Below, in pieces: positions 34,422 to 43,598 of a stretch of DNA of 64,000 nucleotides. Origin of the DNA: Nitrososphaerota archaeon (lineage in GTDB: Archaea > Thermoproteota > Nitrososphaeria > Conexivisphaerales > Conexivisphaeraceae); assembly GCA_015522695.1 (NCBI GenBank), contig WALT01000025.1, positions 62,001 through 126,000 on the forward strand, written 5' to 3'. A program made the translations under genes and the position numbers. Position 1 is the stretch's first letter. Each line of letters opens with the position of its first letter. Under the pieces are notes generated by a model. It was not told where the DNA came from and searched no databases. It worked only from the letters and a program-made list of their open reading frames with translations.

Positions 34422-35595
34422 AACGTATTGAGACCATGAGGACCGCTATGGCTGCAGCTTCTACCGCTAAGGTATATGCTAGCGTTACAGTGGGCCGTGA
34501 GAGCTGATAGAGCAAGCCCAGAACGATGCTGCCAGCTGCCCACGCAGCACCAAAGGCTACCCCCACAGTTCCATATGCATATGCTCTAAGTTCTGGACTC
34601 ATGGCATCAGCTATCATCGCCCTGAGGAGGGTCTCATATACTCCTACCGATACCCCCCAGAGCAGCGAAGCTACAAAGATCATGGACAGGCTCTGGGAGT
34701 GCAACAGTAGAGGGGTTGAGGCGGCCGCAAGAAGGGGTGCTACTATGAATATCTTGGGGCCGAGCTTATCGTAGGCATAACCAGATGGCAGCGCCACAAA
34801 CGCATCGGCGAGCATGGCGACAGCGAAGAGCAATGCTATTGCTCCACCGCCGAGTACAGCGTCATGCTCCAATCTATAAGAGGCTAACCCCCAATATAGG
34901 AGGCCCAGAGGAAAGAGCGCCGCGACCGTCGTATAGGGTAGGAGAGGCGAAAGGCTTACTTTGCGGACCCGAGGTCGAGGAGGGGAAACCTCTGGGTATG
35001 CACGGAATGCCGTGTAGAGGACCAGGAGGGAGATCGAGGCCGGGACAGCTAGGGACAGAAACGCCATCCTGTAGCTGCCTGCGAGTAGCGCCGCCATAAG
35101 TAGAGGTCCTGATACCGCACCGATCTGGTCCAGCAACTCATGCAGGCCGAAGCCCTTTCCACGGCCGAGTTTCGATGTAGCCTCAGCGAGTATCACATCA
35201 CGAGGAGGTGCCCTGAGCCCCTTGCCTGCCCTTTCCACGAAGACCAAGAGAAGCACGAGATCCCATCTTCCCATAAGCCCCAGCAGAGGTACAGCCAGGA
35301 GGTTGATGGCGTAACCGGCGAAGACCAGCGCCCATAAGCCCCTACCATTACGCGCAAGGCCAGCTAGGAGGCCGCCAGCGCCTCGCGCCAGATAGCTCAC
35401 CATCTCGCCAACTCCAAGCATGGCGGCTGCAAGGGCATATGCGCCCAGGACGCTCATATAGGCTCCTACGACCGACCTGGCACCCTCGTACGTGACGTCG
35501 GCGAACAGCGAGACCAAACCCAGAAGAAGCAGTAACTTTAGGCCGCGGCTCACAGCTGGCACCGGGATTGTATAGTAAAAAAGGGGAGCGGTCAA
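34393..35595 (-). CDS. MFS transporter
   Basis: 400 aa with about 11-12 membrane segments. The loop between helices 2 and 3 reads LARGAGGLLAGLARNGRG (a degenerate GxLaDrxGrr element), and VERAGKGLRAPPRDVILAEA is typical of a bacterial/archaeal MFS subgroup. Start ATG 35595. Substrate unknown. Confidence 0.83.
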   Translation of the reverse strand: MTAPLFYYTIPVPAVSRGLKLLLLLGLVSLFADVTYEGARSVVGAYMSVLGAYALAAAMLGVGEMVSYLARGAGGLLAGLARNGRGLWALVFAGYAINLLAVPLLGLMGRWDLVLLLVFVERAGKGLRAPPRDVILAEATSKLGRGKGFGLHELLDQIGAVSGPLLMAALLAGSYRMAFLSLAVPASISLLVLYTAFRAYPEVSPPRPRVRKVSLSPLLPYTTVAALFPLGLLYWGLASYRLEHDAVLGGGAIALLFAVAMLADAFVALPSGYAYDKLGPKIFIVAPLLAAASTPLLLHSQSLSMIFVASLLWGVSVGVYETLLRAMIADAMSPELRAYAYGTVGVAFGAAWAAGSIVLGLLYQLSRPTVTLAYTLAVEAAAIAVLMVSIRSRSPQPSRC

Positions 35596-36153
35596 GTCGG
35601 GGCATCATCGAGAGATGTCAGGCCCGATCTAGCGATATGTCGAACACTCGACGACACGTACGGATGGAGCATCCCGGGAAGATGATGACCGGTCTCATCC
35701 ATCCATGAGGAACCCGGTCGAGGTCTGGGTCATGCTCCTGACGAAGCTACATGTGTCTCATCCATCCATGAGGAACCCCTGATGGACGCCTGAACTGCTC
35801 GTATCGTACAAAGTCGTCCGATCACCGATATCTCATGGAAAGGAGGGCAATGCTTTAACTTGAAGAAGAGGGATGGCCTCCGGGAGGCTCGATGTGGTGT
35901 TTGCCGAGTTCCGATTCGGTATGAGGAGCTACAATGACCATAGGGCCTCCTCCCATGGCTGAAACCTCTCCTCACATTACTTGTCGAGATGTACCGCAGT
36001 TATCCGAGCTGAATATGACCGAGCGCTCGGGAGAGCTCATCTATTATATATCGATAGATGATGTATTGATCGTGTTCTCGAGTAGATCTTAGTCGTTATC
36101 GCCAAAGCCTTACTTTAAGGGTCCTTTTAAATTCTATAACGACGATCCATCAT
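35596..36153. other. 558-bp non-coding stretch
   Basis: I see no convincing gene here. It holds the two-repeat CRISPR-like unit (35692-35778), an inverted repeat CATCTAT/ATAGATG at 36038-36060 around an AT-rich core, and the TATA box TTTTAAATT (about 36125-36133) of the next gene. Confidence 0.5.
35692..35778. CRISPR. Candidate two-repeat, one-spacer CRISPR-like unit
   Basis: Two identical 24-nt direct repeats (35692-35715 and 35755-35778, starting GTCTCATC and ending GAGGAACCC) flank a unique 39-nt spacer. Repeat and spacer sizes match archaeal CRISPR arrays, and each repeat can form a short CTCAT/ATGAG hairpin. No third repeat and no cas gene are seen, so a chance or mobile-element duplication is possible. 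Confidence 0.4.
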
Positions 36154-36426
36154 TTGTCGATAAACGCCACGGCCGCCGAGCTGTTCGAGAACTACTTGGA
36201 CAAGGTCCTCGATAGTGCAGAGCAGGTGATAGATCACACCGACAAGAGATTTATCGGGTTCTTGAGGGGAGTGGCTAGACCGGTGTATATACTGTTGATA
36301 TTGCCAGAGCTCATCCTATATTTCAGCCATGTGAATAAGAAGTTGGGAAAGGATATGATAAAGGGAGTGGCGCTCGCCATATTGATAGAGGTATTGACGA
36401 GGCTCTTGCCGATGATCGAGCTCTAG
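36154..36426 (+). CDS. Small hypothetical membrane-associated protein, 90 aa
   Basis: TTG start at 36154, with TATA-like TTTTAAATT about 25 bp upstream, so probably leaderless. The N-terminal half is helical and charged; the C-terminal half has two hydrophobic stretches (PVYILLILPELILYF and VALAILIEVLTRLLPM). No family recognised. It ends 1 bp before the stop of the convergent glycerate kinase. Confidence 0.6.
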   Translation: MSINATAAELFENYLDKVLDSAEQVIDHTDKRFIGFLRGVARPVYILLILPELILYFSHVNKKLGKDMIKGVALAILIEVLTRLLPMIEL

Positions 36427-36427
36427 C

Positions 36428-37639
36428 CTAGATCCATAGACCTCTAGAGGCGACGATGAATATGTTGAGGTTGGTGCCGGTCGGGCCTGTTATTATCGTA
36501 TGGCCCAAGGCTTCGAACACAGAATACGTGTCGCTCTCAAGAAGGGCCCTGTCGATGTCCAGCCCAGCCCTCTCAGCATGATCCCAAGTGTTACTATCAG
36601 CCCACACTCCAGCAGCCCCCGTATTGCCGTCAAGTCCGTCCGTCGCCGCCGCCACGATCCTCATACGACCGAACTTCCAAGCCTCATAGACGAACGACAA
36701 CGCGAGTTCACTGGTCCTCCCTCCCCTTCCCCTACCCTTGACGATGACGTTGGGCTCGCCCCCAGCTATTATCGTGCCGCCTTGCTCAGCCAATATCCAG
36801 GCGAGGGACCGACCAACTTCCTTCGCTTCTCCAGTTAGACAGGATGTAAGTACACGACCACCGATAGCAGAGGAAAGCTTCTCAAGGACATCCCTGTTCC
36901 TGGCAACGACCACCGCCTTATGAGGAAGCGAAGCAGGAGTATCGCGGCCCTTTAATCTCTCCAACATCCTCTTCGTGGATAGTGGTAGTAGACTCCATAA
37001 CCCTCTCCTCTTGAGCACAAGGATTGCCTCATGGGAGGTAGTGGGATCCGGTACCGTAGGACCACTGCCCACGAGGGATTGATCATCACAGGGCACGTCG
37101 CTGGCGATTAGGGTGAGCATCCTTACTCTTCTTCTGGCGGCCTCCAAGCCCAGTCGGCCACCTTTGATCGCGGATAACCTCTTCCTCACGGTGTTCATCT
37201 CCCATATATCCAGACCACGGGAGAGCATCAGCGACCATATATCGCGCAGATCCTCCAACGGTACCAGTGGTACCTCAGCTAGGGAGCTGGCACCCCCGGA
37301 TACCAAGAATATCAGCATGTCATCTTGGCCCAAGCCCTTCACATAGTCCAATAGTGCGGTGCCAGCAGCTAGACTGGAAGGACCAGGGAGCGGATGATCA
37401 CCTTCGATCACTTCAGTTCCCGGTATCGATGGCCTTCTGGAACCACGTGGCACTATGATTATACCATCTCTGATGTCGCTCACGGCGGCCACGGCCTCCG
37501 CCATAGCCGCCGCACCCTTGCCAACCGCTATGAGCTTCCATTCACGGTCAGCGTAGAGGTCCGCGTAGCGCTCGATAAGCCTGTCGAGCCTAGCTGCAGC
37601 TAACCCGATCTCGGCTATCCTCACAGGGTCCGTCCTCAT
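36428..37639 (-). CDS. Glycerate 2-kinase (MOFRL family)
   Basis: 403 aa, two domains of the GckA/TtuD type. The N-terminal DUF4147 part has LIAVGKGAAAMAEAV, EGDHPLPGPSSLAAG and LVSGGASSLAEVP; the C-terminal MOFRL part has IIAGGEPNVIVKGRGRGGR and the DGLDGNTGAAGVWAD segment. It phosphorylates glycerate to 2-phosphoglycerate, linking non-phosphorylated Entner-Doudoroff sugar catabolism to glycolysis. Its ATG overlaps the stop of the upstream methyltransferase-like gene by 4 bp (ATGA). Confidence 0.93.
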   Translation of the reverse strand: MRTDPVRIAEIGLAAARLDRLIERYADLYADREWKLIAVGKGAAAMAEAVAAVSDIRDGIIIVPRGSRRPSIPGTEVIEGDHPLPGPSSLAAGTALLDYVKGLGQDDMLIFLVSGGASSLAEVPLVPLEDLRDIWSLMLSRGLDIWEMNTVRKRLSAIKGGRLGLEAARRRVRMLTLIASDVPCDDQSLVGSGPTVPDPTTSHEAILVLKRRGLWSLLPLSTKRMLERLKGRDTPASLPHKAVVVARNRDVLEKLSSAIGGRVLTSCLTGEAKEVGRSLAWILAEQGGTIIAGGEPNVIVKGRGRGGRTSELALSFVYEAWKFGRMRIVAAATDGLDGNTGAAGVWADSNTWDHAERAGLDIDRALLESDTYSVFEALGHTIITGPTGTNLNIFIVASRGLWI

Positions 37640-38154
37640 CTCCTCCTCAGATCCCTCACGAGCCTCAGGCCGGCGTTAAGACAGCTGGGGCTAAGTGTGA
37701 AGGCTGGAGCGGATGATAGATATCTGTAATAGCTGACTCCGAACCTTGAGAAGCAGTCCGGCTCCTCCACAATCAACACGAAGGCTAAGGCCGCCGCCAC
37801 AGCCCACCCAGAGCCCATGATCGCAGCCGGATATCCTGTTATGAGGGCGAGGCCGATCGGGGTTATTGTGAGCCCCAGATGTTGTGGATGCCTCATACAT
37901 GAATAGATACCTCTCGTCACGAGCCTGTCTGGCCATATACCGGCTCCTGACCTCTCATGGCCGAGCAGTCTCAACGTCCTTCCTGCTGTGAAGTGGAGCA
38001 GCAGAGCCCACGCTGTCAAGGCCAAGCCGACGATCGCGGTCATCCATAGCACTGGCCCGGAGAGGCGGTAAGGCCATGCCAGAATGGGGAAACCTAGAGA
38101 TATTATCCAGACGATAGGCCAGTACAGGAACTTCCATAATCCCGATGGTCCCAT
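37636..38154 (-). CDS. Isoprenylcysteine methyltransferase-like membrane protein
   Basis: 172 aa with four to five membrane segments. The C-terminal half shows the ICMT/PEMT signature: GIYSCMRHPQHLGL for the SAM-binding helix turn and VEEPDCFSRFGVSYYRYLSSAPAF equivalent to the EExxLxxxFGxxYxxY element. Likely a small-molecule or lipid methyltransferase in the membrane. Coupled to glycerate kinase by ATGA, but a functional link is not obvious. Confidence 0.78.
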   Translation of the reverse strand: MGPSGLWKFLYWPIVWIISLGFPILAWPYRLSGPVLWMTAIVGLALTAWALLLHFTAGRTLRLLGHERSGAGIWPDRLVTRGIYSCMRHPQHLGLTITPIGLALITGYPAAIMGSGWAVAAALAFVLIVEEPDCFSRFGVSYYRYLSSAPAFTLSPSCLNAGLRLVRDLRRR

Positions 38155-38308
38155 GTCGAACTCATCGTGCGAGGTCGAATATTTACTTCGTGGTTATATG
38201 AACTGGATGACGGACGGCCTAATCCGATCCATCGGATTCCTCATCTACATGTATAACGTTCAATATCCCCATTGTAAAGTTCAGTTGTGGACGACTTGAA
38301 TAATCGGA

Positions 38309-39199
38309 TCAGAGGCCACCTATTGCGGTCCCAATAGCATATAACACACCGTACAGGAGTACGAGCTGTGCCGTCATAGGATCGGAAGCCTCCGGTACCC
38401 CCTTCGAGAAGATCCGTACGAGCTGCACAGCCTTCGGGAGCGTGACTAGAGCGATCAGGCTCGCCACAGGGAGGAGACCGGCAAAGATCATCGCCACCTG
38501 GATTATGTAGGCGCCGAACAACAGGCCAGCATAGATATCGATCCCCTTCCTCACACCGAACAAGGTGGCTAACGTCTTCACGCCGACGCTCCTATCGAAG
38601 TCGACATCCCTGAGATTATTCGCCAGCAACACTGCAGCAATGAGTAATCCTATCGGTACCGATGCGTACGCCACGCCGACGTCCAAGAGCCCATGGACTA
38701 GGACCATGTAGGTGCCGAGGGCCATCAGTGGTCCCCATGCCAAGAACACGGCGATCTCACCCAACGCCCTGTACTTCAACTTGAACGGAGGTCCTGTGTA
38801 TGCATATGCCAAGAAGGCCCCAGTTGCTCCGAGCGCTAACACGATCGGGCCGCCAAGGATGACCAGATATGCCGCTATCGCAAGCCCACCAGCGAGTGAA
38901 GCCAAACCACCGGCCAGGAGCTTGTTGCCGCTCGTCAGCCCATGGATTATGGGATGCAACCTGTACTTGGTCGTGGGTGCACCATCCCTGTCGACGCCGA
39001 AGACGGTATCGTAGTAATCGTTCAGCACATTCACACTTGAGTGTAACAATACCGTGCCGATCACCACCAGGACATAGGCCACCGGGTCAAGCCATCCTAG
39101 ACTATAGAAAGTATACGCTGCAGCAAAGCTGACAGAGATGACGGTCATCGGAAGGCTCCACGCCCTAACTATCATCATCAATTTCCCGGTCGAGCCCAT
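38309..39199 (-). CDS. UbiA-family prenyltransferase (MenA-like)
   Basis: About 296 aa from ATG 39199; the open frame to 39352 adds non-hydrophobic filler. Two Asp-rich motifs are present: VNVLNDYYDTVFGVD and NNLRDVDFDRSVG, with about nine membrane helices. The first motif is closest to MenA (dihydroxynaphthoate prenyltransferase), pointing to respiratory quinone synthesis, but UbiA specificity cannot be set from sequence reading alone; another lipid prenylation is the alternative. Confidence 0.8.
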   Translation of the reverse strand: MGSTGKLMMIVRAWSLPMTVISVSFAAAYTFYSLGWLDPVAYVLVVIGTVLLHSSVNVLNDYYDTVFGVDRDGAPTTKYRLHPIIHGLTSGNKLLAGGLASLAGGLAIAAYLVILGGPIVLALGATGAFLAYAYTGPPFKLKYRALGEIAVFLAWGPLMALGTYMVLVHGLLDVGVAYASVPIGLLIAAVLLANNLRDVDFDRSVGVKTLATLFGVRKGIDIYAGLLFGAYIIQVAMIFAGLLPVASLIALVTLPKAVQLVRIFSKGVPEASDPMTAQLVLLYGVLYAIGTAIGGL

Positions 39200-39531
39200 C
39201 CGCTGCCCTTTAGGAGGATTATAGGAAGATAATAAGCATGATGTAGGGTGCTTTCTCCATAGCTGCAGCCGCCCGCCTCTCATCCATCGGTTTCGATCTC
39301 GCCCATCGATATGGCCGGTCATCCCGTACATGCGAACTTGAAGTAAACACATTTGACGTTCATCCTTCAGGAGAACTTGGACGATAAAAGCATGATAGCT
39401 TCCTTAATTGTCAATTATTGATCCTTTATCCTGTTTTATTTTATGATAGAGTTTTATCCTTCGTTATCGGTATATCATATCTAGAACCTCCTGAACATGA
39501 GGAGGATGTCGTCATCGATCGTATGCGATCC
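39200..39531. other. 332-bp intergenic region
   Basis: No gene seen. It contains AT-rich tracts near 39400-39460 (for example TTGTCAATTATTGATCC and CTGTTTTATTTTATG), which could be termination signals for the flanking minus-strand genes; otherwise featureless. Confidence 0.4.
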
Positions 39532-40110
39532 TCATCTTCGATGTTCGGATGTGGACAGCATCGTCTTGATCTTGGTGTAGGTCTTGTAGAAGAGGAATAG
39601 TGGTATCGCTATCATAATGGCTATCGTCGTGTAGAGTGTGGACGAGAATAGACCTATGCTGGACCCACCCGTCACCATCGTGAACGAGAAGTAGGTGATC
39701 TCGAGACCCAACAATCCGAGCAGTGCAAGCTCGATGGAGATCACCTCGAACACCATGTTCACGATGGAGCTCCTCTCAGTGGGCGTGAGCCTGTCGCTGC
39801 TCACGAGGATCATGAAGGCCGGCATGTTCACGAGGTATGGATATCGCTCGATCATCGTGTACCTGTATTTGATCACGGCGAGGAGGGCTATGCCCACCCC
39901 CGTCAATATCGCAGGGGCCAGCAGTAGACTGGCCTTGCTGCCCCAGCCATTCGGCCTGCCGTACAGATCGTAATGTGTGGGCACGGTATCTGGAAGGATC
40001 CGATAATAATACGTGGCCACGGCCCATGAGAGCGCGAGGAGGGCTATGCCCATTGCTATGGACGCTTTCCCCCTGAATCTGAGCGACTCCCTTTCTATCT
40101 CCAGGCCCAC
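39532..40110 (-). CDS. DUF1648-containing membrane protein
   Basis: 192 aa, about five membrane segments. The DUF1648 hallmark LPDTVPTHYDLYGRPNGWGSK follows the first helix. Such domains occur in SdpI-like immunity/signalling membrane proteins. Function here unknown. Codon use and length support a real gene. Confidence 0.75.
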   Translation of the reverse strand: MGLEIERESLRFRGKASIAMGIALLALSWAVATYYYRILPDTVPTHYDLYGRPNGWGSKASLLLAPAILTGVGIALLAVIKYRYTMIERYPYLVNMPAFMILVSSDRLTPTERSSIVNMVFEVISIELALLGLLGLEITYFSFTMVTGGSSIGLFSSTLYTTIAIMIAIPLFLFYKTYTKIKTMLSTSEHRR

Positions 40111-40378
40111 GCCGATATCATCGTAAGACTCGGATAAAAATACCTTCTAGAATGGCACACCGTGTCTTCATATACGATACGATCCGAGATCATCACCCGA
40201 CTGCTCGGCATGGATTTGAGACCGAACTTCCAGAACGAGGGTAGATGGTGACATGGAGATCGTTCGACCTTGGCTTTGGCATATATGACCCCGGTTTTAG
40301 TATCGGTGTCAGGGAACCGATCGTGGAGTTCTGATCACTGATGATGTAAAAACTGATTAATGTGACCGATCATTATGT

Positions 40379-40735
40379 ATGATGATGGACGAGGAGAAGA
40401 TAGGTAAGGAATTCAGCCATCCACGTCTGAAGGAGCTAGACGTGGAGGAGATCAGGAGGATATTGGAAGCTGTGAGCGAGTTCCTGAGCAACCTGAAGCA
40501 ACCGATAAAGGAGATGCTGGATGTCATGACCTCAAGCTTGGACGGTGATAGGATAGGGAGGGATGTGGTCTCGTTCTACTCTAAACTTAAGGAGAGCGGT
40601 GTATCGGAGGAGCTCGCCTCCGATATGACGAGGGAATATCTCAGGAGGAGGTTAGAGGTCGTGCCGAGCATCCAAGATTTCCTGGAGACAGCGACCAAGC
40701 ATGGCCCTCCATGGACTAAGAGAGAGAAGGGCTGA
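40379..40735 (+). CDS. Hypothetical protein, first gene of a micro-operon
   Basis: 118 aa, acidic, helical, no membrane segment. Start within ATGATGATG at 40379. I recognise no family. Its C-terminal motif F66-x3-L70-x3-GV(74-75)-x-E77-x-L79, then E86-Y87 and P96-S97 recurs with the same spacing in the third gene of this operon. The second gene, a winged-helix protein, starts 55 bp after its stop. Confidence 0.6.
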   Translation: MMMDEEKIGKEFSHPRLKELDVEEIRRILEAVSEFLSNLKQPIKEMLDVMTSSLDGDRIGRDVVSFYSKLKESGVSEELASDMTREYLRRRLEVVPSIQDFLETATKHGPPWTKREKG

Positions 40736-40790
40736 GGAAGATCGTAGTTAGGGAAAGCTGTTTTAGCATAGGGAATTCCAGAAGGACACG

Positions 40791-41234
40791 TTGACAGACG
40801 TGGAGGAGAGGCTGGAGAAGCTTGAGAGGTTGCTGTCGGATATCATGGAGAAGTTGGATGTTATAGAGTCCATGCTCAGTCCTTCATGGGCTGGGAACGC
40901 TGGTGACGTCGTGAGGATAGCCTCCCAGCTCGTGCTCGCCTTCTCGATGCCTGCACTGACCGCGGTCGAAGCCGCGGCGAGGGTCGTGGGATCGCTTAAT
41001 GCCAGCGTATCGAGGGATGACATTACGCTGGCGACCATCGAAGGCCTGTCGACATGTGAGCCCCTGACGATATCTGAGTTGACCAGGAGGGTGAGGAAGG
41101 CCAGAGGTAGAGCCTCTAGAAGGATAGTCAGAGAGCGTATCCAAAGGCTCACGAGTTCCGGCGTCGTCGTGTTCGTCGGTAGGGAGGGGGAGAGGCGTAA
41201 GGTCACGTTGAGGAGATGTGTTGAAGGTCACTAA
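40791..41234 (+). CDS. Winged-helix-like protein with N-terminal coiled coil
   Basis: 147 aa. Residues ~4-30 form an amphipathic coiled coil (VEERLEKLERLLSDIMEKL), 35-75 are an Ala/Val-rich helical hydrophobic segment, and 88-140 resemble a winged helix (TISELTRRVRKARGRASRR, IQRLTSSGVVVFVGREGERRKVTLR). TTG start at 40791. Probably DNA-binding; target unknown. It sits between two genes whose products share a motif, and overlaps the next by 17 bp. Confidence 0.6.
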   Translation: MTDVEERLEKLERLLSDIMEKLDVIESMLSPSWAGNAGDVVRIASQLVLAFSMPALTAVEAAARVVGSLNASVSRDDITLATIEGLSTCEPLTISELTRRVRKARGRASRRIVRERIQRLTSSGVVVFVGREGERRKVTLRRCVEGH

Positions 41235-41475
41235 GGTGTTTTTGGCATCGATGAGGATATTCATGGCCGCGGTATGGCTGACAGCGTTCAGGATCTCATG
41301 GACAGCGAGGGCCAGATCCGAGAAGTACAAATTCAGGAGAACGTTGGAGAGGAATGGCGTCCCAGAGGACCTTATAAGGGAGCTAGAGGAAGAATATTCT
41401 AAGAAGTTGTCCGGCATTTTCCCGAGCCTGTACAGCCTACTGGCCGCGAAATCGATCGGCTTGGGGCATCGTTAG
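41218..41475 (+). CDS. Small hypothetical protein, third gene of the micro-operon
   Basis: 85 aa from GTG 41218 (TTG 41221 or GTG 41236 possible). The N-terminal ~28 residues are hydrophobic (VFLASMRIFMAAVWLTAF) and may anchor it in the membrane. The rest carries F39-x3-L43-x3-GV(47-48)-x-E50-x-L52, E59-Y60, P69-S70, the same spacing as the first gene of the operon. Confidence 0.6.
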   Translation: MLKVTKVFLASMRIFMAAVWLTAFRISWTARARSEKYKFRRTLERNGVPEDLIRELEEEYSKKLSGIFPSLYSLLAAKSIGLGHR

Positions 41476-41492
41476 CACGATCTGTGGAAATC

Positions 41493-43361
41493 CTATCGCT
41501 CCATCCGTAACTTCTCCTTGAGCCACTTGACCTTTATCTCATACCTCTTCCTCCTGTGTCTGGGCTCAGCCCTTAAGCTGTGAACGTGGCCGCCCTTCTT
41601 GAAGGCTATGAGCGTCGACTCTTTACCTTTGGTGGTGAGGGCGGTGTGCATCGTTAAGGATTGATCGATCGTGCATCTATAGTCCTGCATGCTATGGATG
41701 ATCAGCATCGGGGTCTCCACATAATCTACATGGAAGGCCGGACTGCTTTTGATGTAATCATCAAGTCTAGTGTCAGGTGTACCGGTGAAATAGTCCGGGT
41801 TGAACCAATAGCCTATATCGCTGGTCCAATAGTCCAAGATCCAGTCCGCGATCCCGTTCTCGCTCACGGCAGCCTTGAACCTCGTGGTCCTCGTAACTAT
41901 GATGTTCGTCATGTACCCGCCATAGCTTATCCCGGTGACTGCAAGCCTCTCGGGATCCACCGGGTACTTCTCGAGTACACCGTCCACGAAGGCCATCAGC
42001 TGTTCGTAGTCCAGATCCCCCAACTTCCCCCTGATATCGGCGAACTCCTCGCTATAACCATCACTCCCCCTGGGATTAGCATATGCAACTGCAAAACCCT
42101 CAGAGACCATCAACTGCATCTCCGGGTGGAACCTGTAGCCATACATGCTCTTGGGACCACCATGGATGTAGAGTATCAAGGGATGGGGTCCATCGCCCTC
42201 GGGGAGCATGACCCAGCCATCCACGATCTCATCCTCGACCTTCACTTTCTCGTCGATGGGATCCACGAGTTTAGCGTGATCTACGAGCCTCCGATTGAGG
42301 CCCGTGATCCTCCTGCCTTCACCGCCTTCGTATACGTAGAGCTCTTGCGGCCTCGCTGCAGAGGACATCACGTATGCCACGAGCCCGGAGGCAGCATGAG
42401 CGATGTGTACCCATGCCCTCTCGCCGTCCAGTACCTCTAGGGATCCGCCCTTGAGGACGGCCAGCGGCATGCTTCCAGCATCGGCGTATGTGACCACGAT
42501 GCCACCGTCCAAATCGCCGGCGATTATATGTAGGTTCATGTCGAGGAGCCCGCATGACAGGCATTCCGGTGAACCGTCGTGTATCGTCCAGAGCTTGTAG
42601 TGGCTCGATAGACCTCTCTCACGTTCGTGCATGAGGGTATATAACCTTCCACCGAGACATTTGATCGAGCCCACCGAATAGCCCTCTAACACCACATCTT
42701 TCTCGCCGCTGTTCATGTCCAGGCGCATCAGCCTATGGATAAAGGGAGTCCTCCAGTCCATGGGGATTGCATAATATATGGAGCCATTACAGATCTCTGG
42801 GCAACAGATACCATCCTTCAATTCGAGCTTCTCACATTTCCCAGAGCCAACATCGACCGAATAAAGCGCGGAGCCCAGACCGGCCACTAGGCCGCGGCCA
42901 TCGAACCATAGTGGGAGCCTATCCGTCGTCATGTAATCACCGTCCTCATCATAATATAATCTATGTATGGACTCTGCGGTGGTGACCATAAGCCGTGATT
43001 CATCTATCCATCCCAGTTCATATATGCCATGCTTAAACCATGCGAGCCTCCTGGGCTCTCCAGAGCCGCCCCATATGAATATCCCTGAGCCATCCGCTCC
43101 GCCTCTCCTGCTCGAAAACGCGAGCAGACCGGAGGGCCCCCATCTAGGCGTTGAGTCCTTCTCGCCCACGAGGAAGGCCGATCCACCTCCACCGTTTCTC
43201 CAGAGTATGTGTATCTCGTTCAAGACCTTATTCGTGTCCGGATCGCCCCTGAAGACCGTAAAGGCAATGTCCCCCCGTGTAGAGACGCGGATGTCCTCTA
43301 TCGTGGACATCCTTATCAGGTCATCCACGGTTATCATTCCACTTCCGCTTCCATCTTCCAA
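41493..43361 (-). CDS. S9-family prolyl oligopeptidase-like peptidase
   Basis: 622 aa. The N-terminal ~370 residues form a beta-propeller-like region; the C-terminal alpha/beta hydrolase has VTGISYGGYMTNI with nucleophile Ser479 (GxSxGG), YIHGGPKSMYGYR as oxyanion element, and a catalytic His in KKGGHVHSLRAEP. It resembles acylaminoacyl-peptidases. No signal peptide, so cytosolic. The first Met is 43361; Met9 (43337) just before ITVDDLIRM is the alternative. Confidence 0.92.
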   Translation of the reverse strand: MEDGSGSGMITVDDLIRMSTIEDIRVSTRGDIAFTVFRGDPDTNKVLNEIHILWRNGGGGSAFLVGEKDSTPRWGPSGLLAFSSRRGGADGSGIFIWGGSGEPRRLAWFKHGIYELGWIDESRLMVTTAESIHRLYYDEDGDYMTTDRLPLWFDGRGLVAGLGSALYSVDVGSGKCEKLELKDGICCPEICNGSIYYAIPMDWRTPFIHRLMRLDMNSGEKDVVLEGYSVGSIKCLGGRLYTLMHERERGLSSHYKLWTIHDGSPECLSCGLLDMNLHIIAGDLDGGIVVTYADAGSMPLAVLKGGSLEVLDGERAWVHIAHAASGLVAYVMSSAARPQELYVYEGGEGRRITGLNRRLVDHAKLVDPIDEKVKVEDEIVDGWVMLPEGDGPHPLILYIHGGPKSMYGYRFHPEMQLMVSEGFAVAYANPRGSDGYSEEFADIRGKLGDLDYEQLMAFVDGVLEKYPVDPERLAVTGISYGGYMTNIIVTRTTRFKAAVSENGIADWILDYWTSDIGYWFNPDYFTGTPDTRLDDYIKSSPAFHVDYVETPMLIIHSMQDYRCTIDQSLTMHTALTTKGKESTLIAFKKGGHVHSLRAEPRHRRKRYEIKVKWLKEKLRMER

Positions 43362-43598
43362 ACTGAGGTTTTTCTATATCGGTTCCCTATAAGGATAGGG
43401 ACAGCGTGCGATCCACGAGCTATATCATCCCACTCGAACCTTAAATCTGCTTAGGATCATCGCACAGCGTCTCAGCCTGAGATCGAGCATGATTCCATAT
43501 CGTCTTAGTACGCGTTGAGATCTTTACACAAATTCAACCGACATGAAGCGAGAAATTGAACGGCCTGGGGGCGAGCCCAACGTCATCGTCGATGTCCT

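Noticed and set aside
35730-35975. 81-aa ORF opposite the CRISPR-like unit
   Set aside because: It runs through the direct repeat, shows no family resemblance and has no promoter.
39200-39352. N-terminal extension of the UbiA gene
   Set aside because: The added residues are polar, unlike a membrane enzyme, and the conserved protein begins at ATG 39199.
40338-40360. C/D box-like TGATGA and CTGA motifs
   Set aside because: The C-box lacks the leading purine and the spacing to the D-box is too short for a C/D guide RNA.
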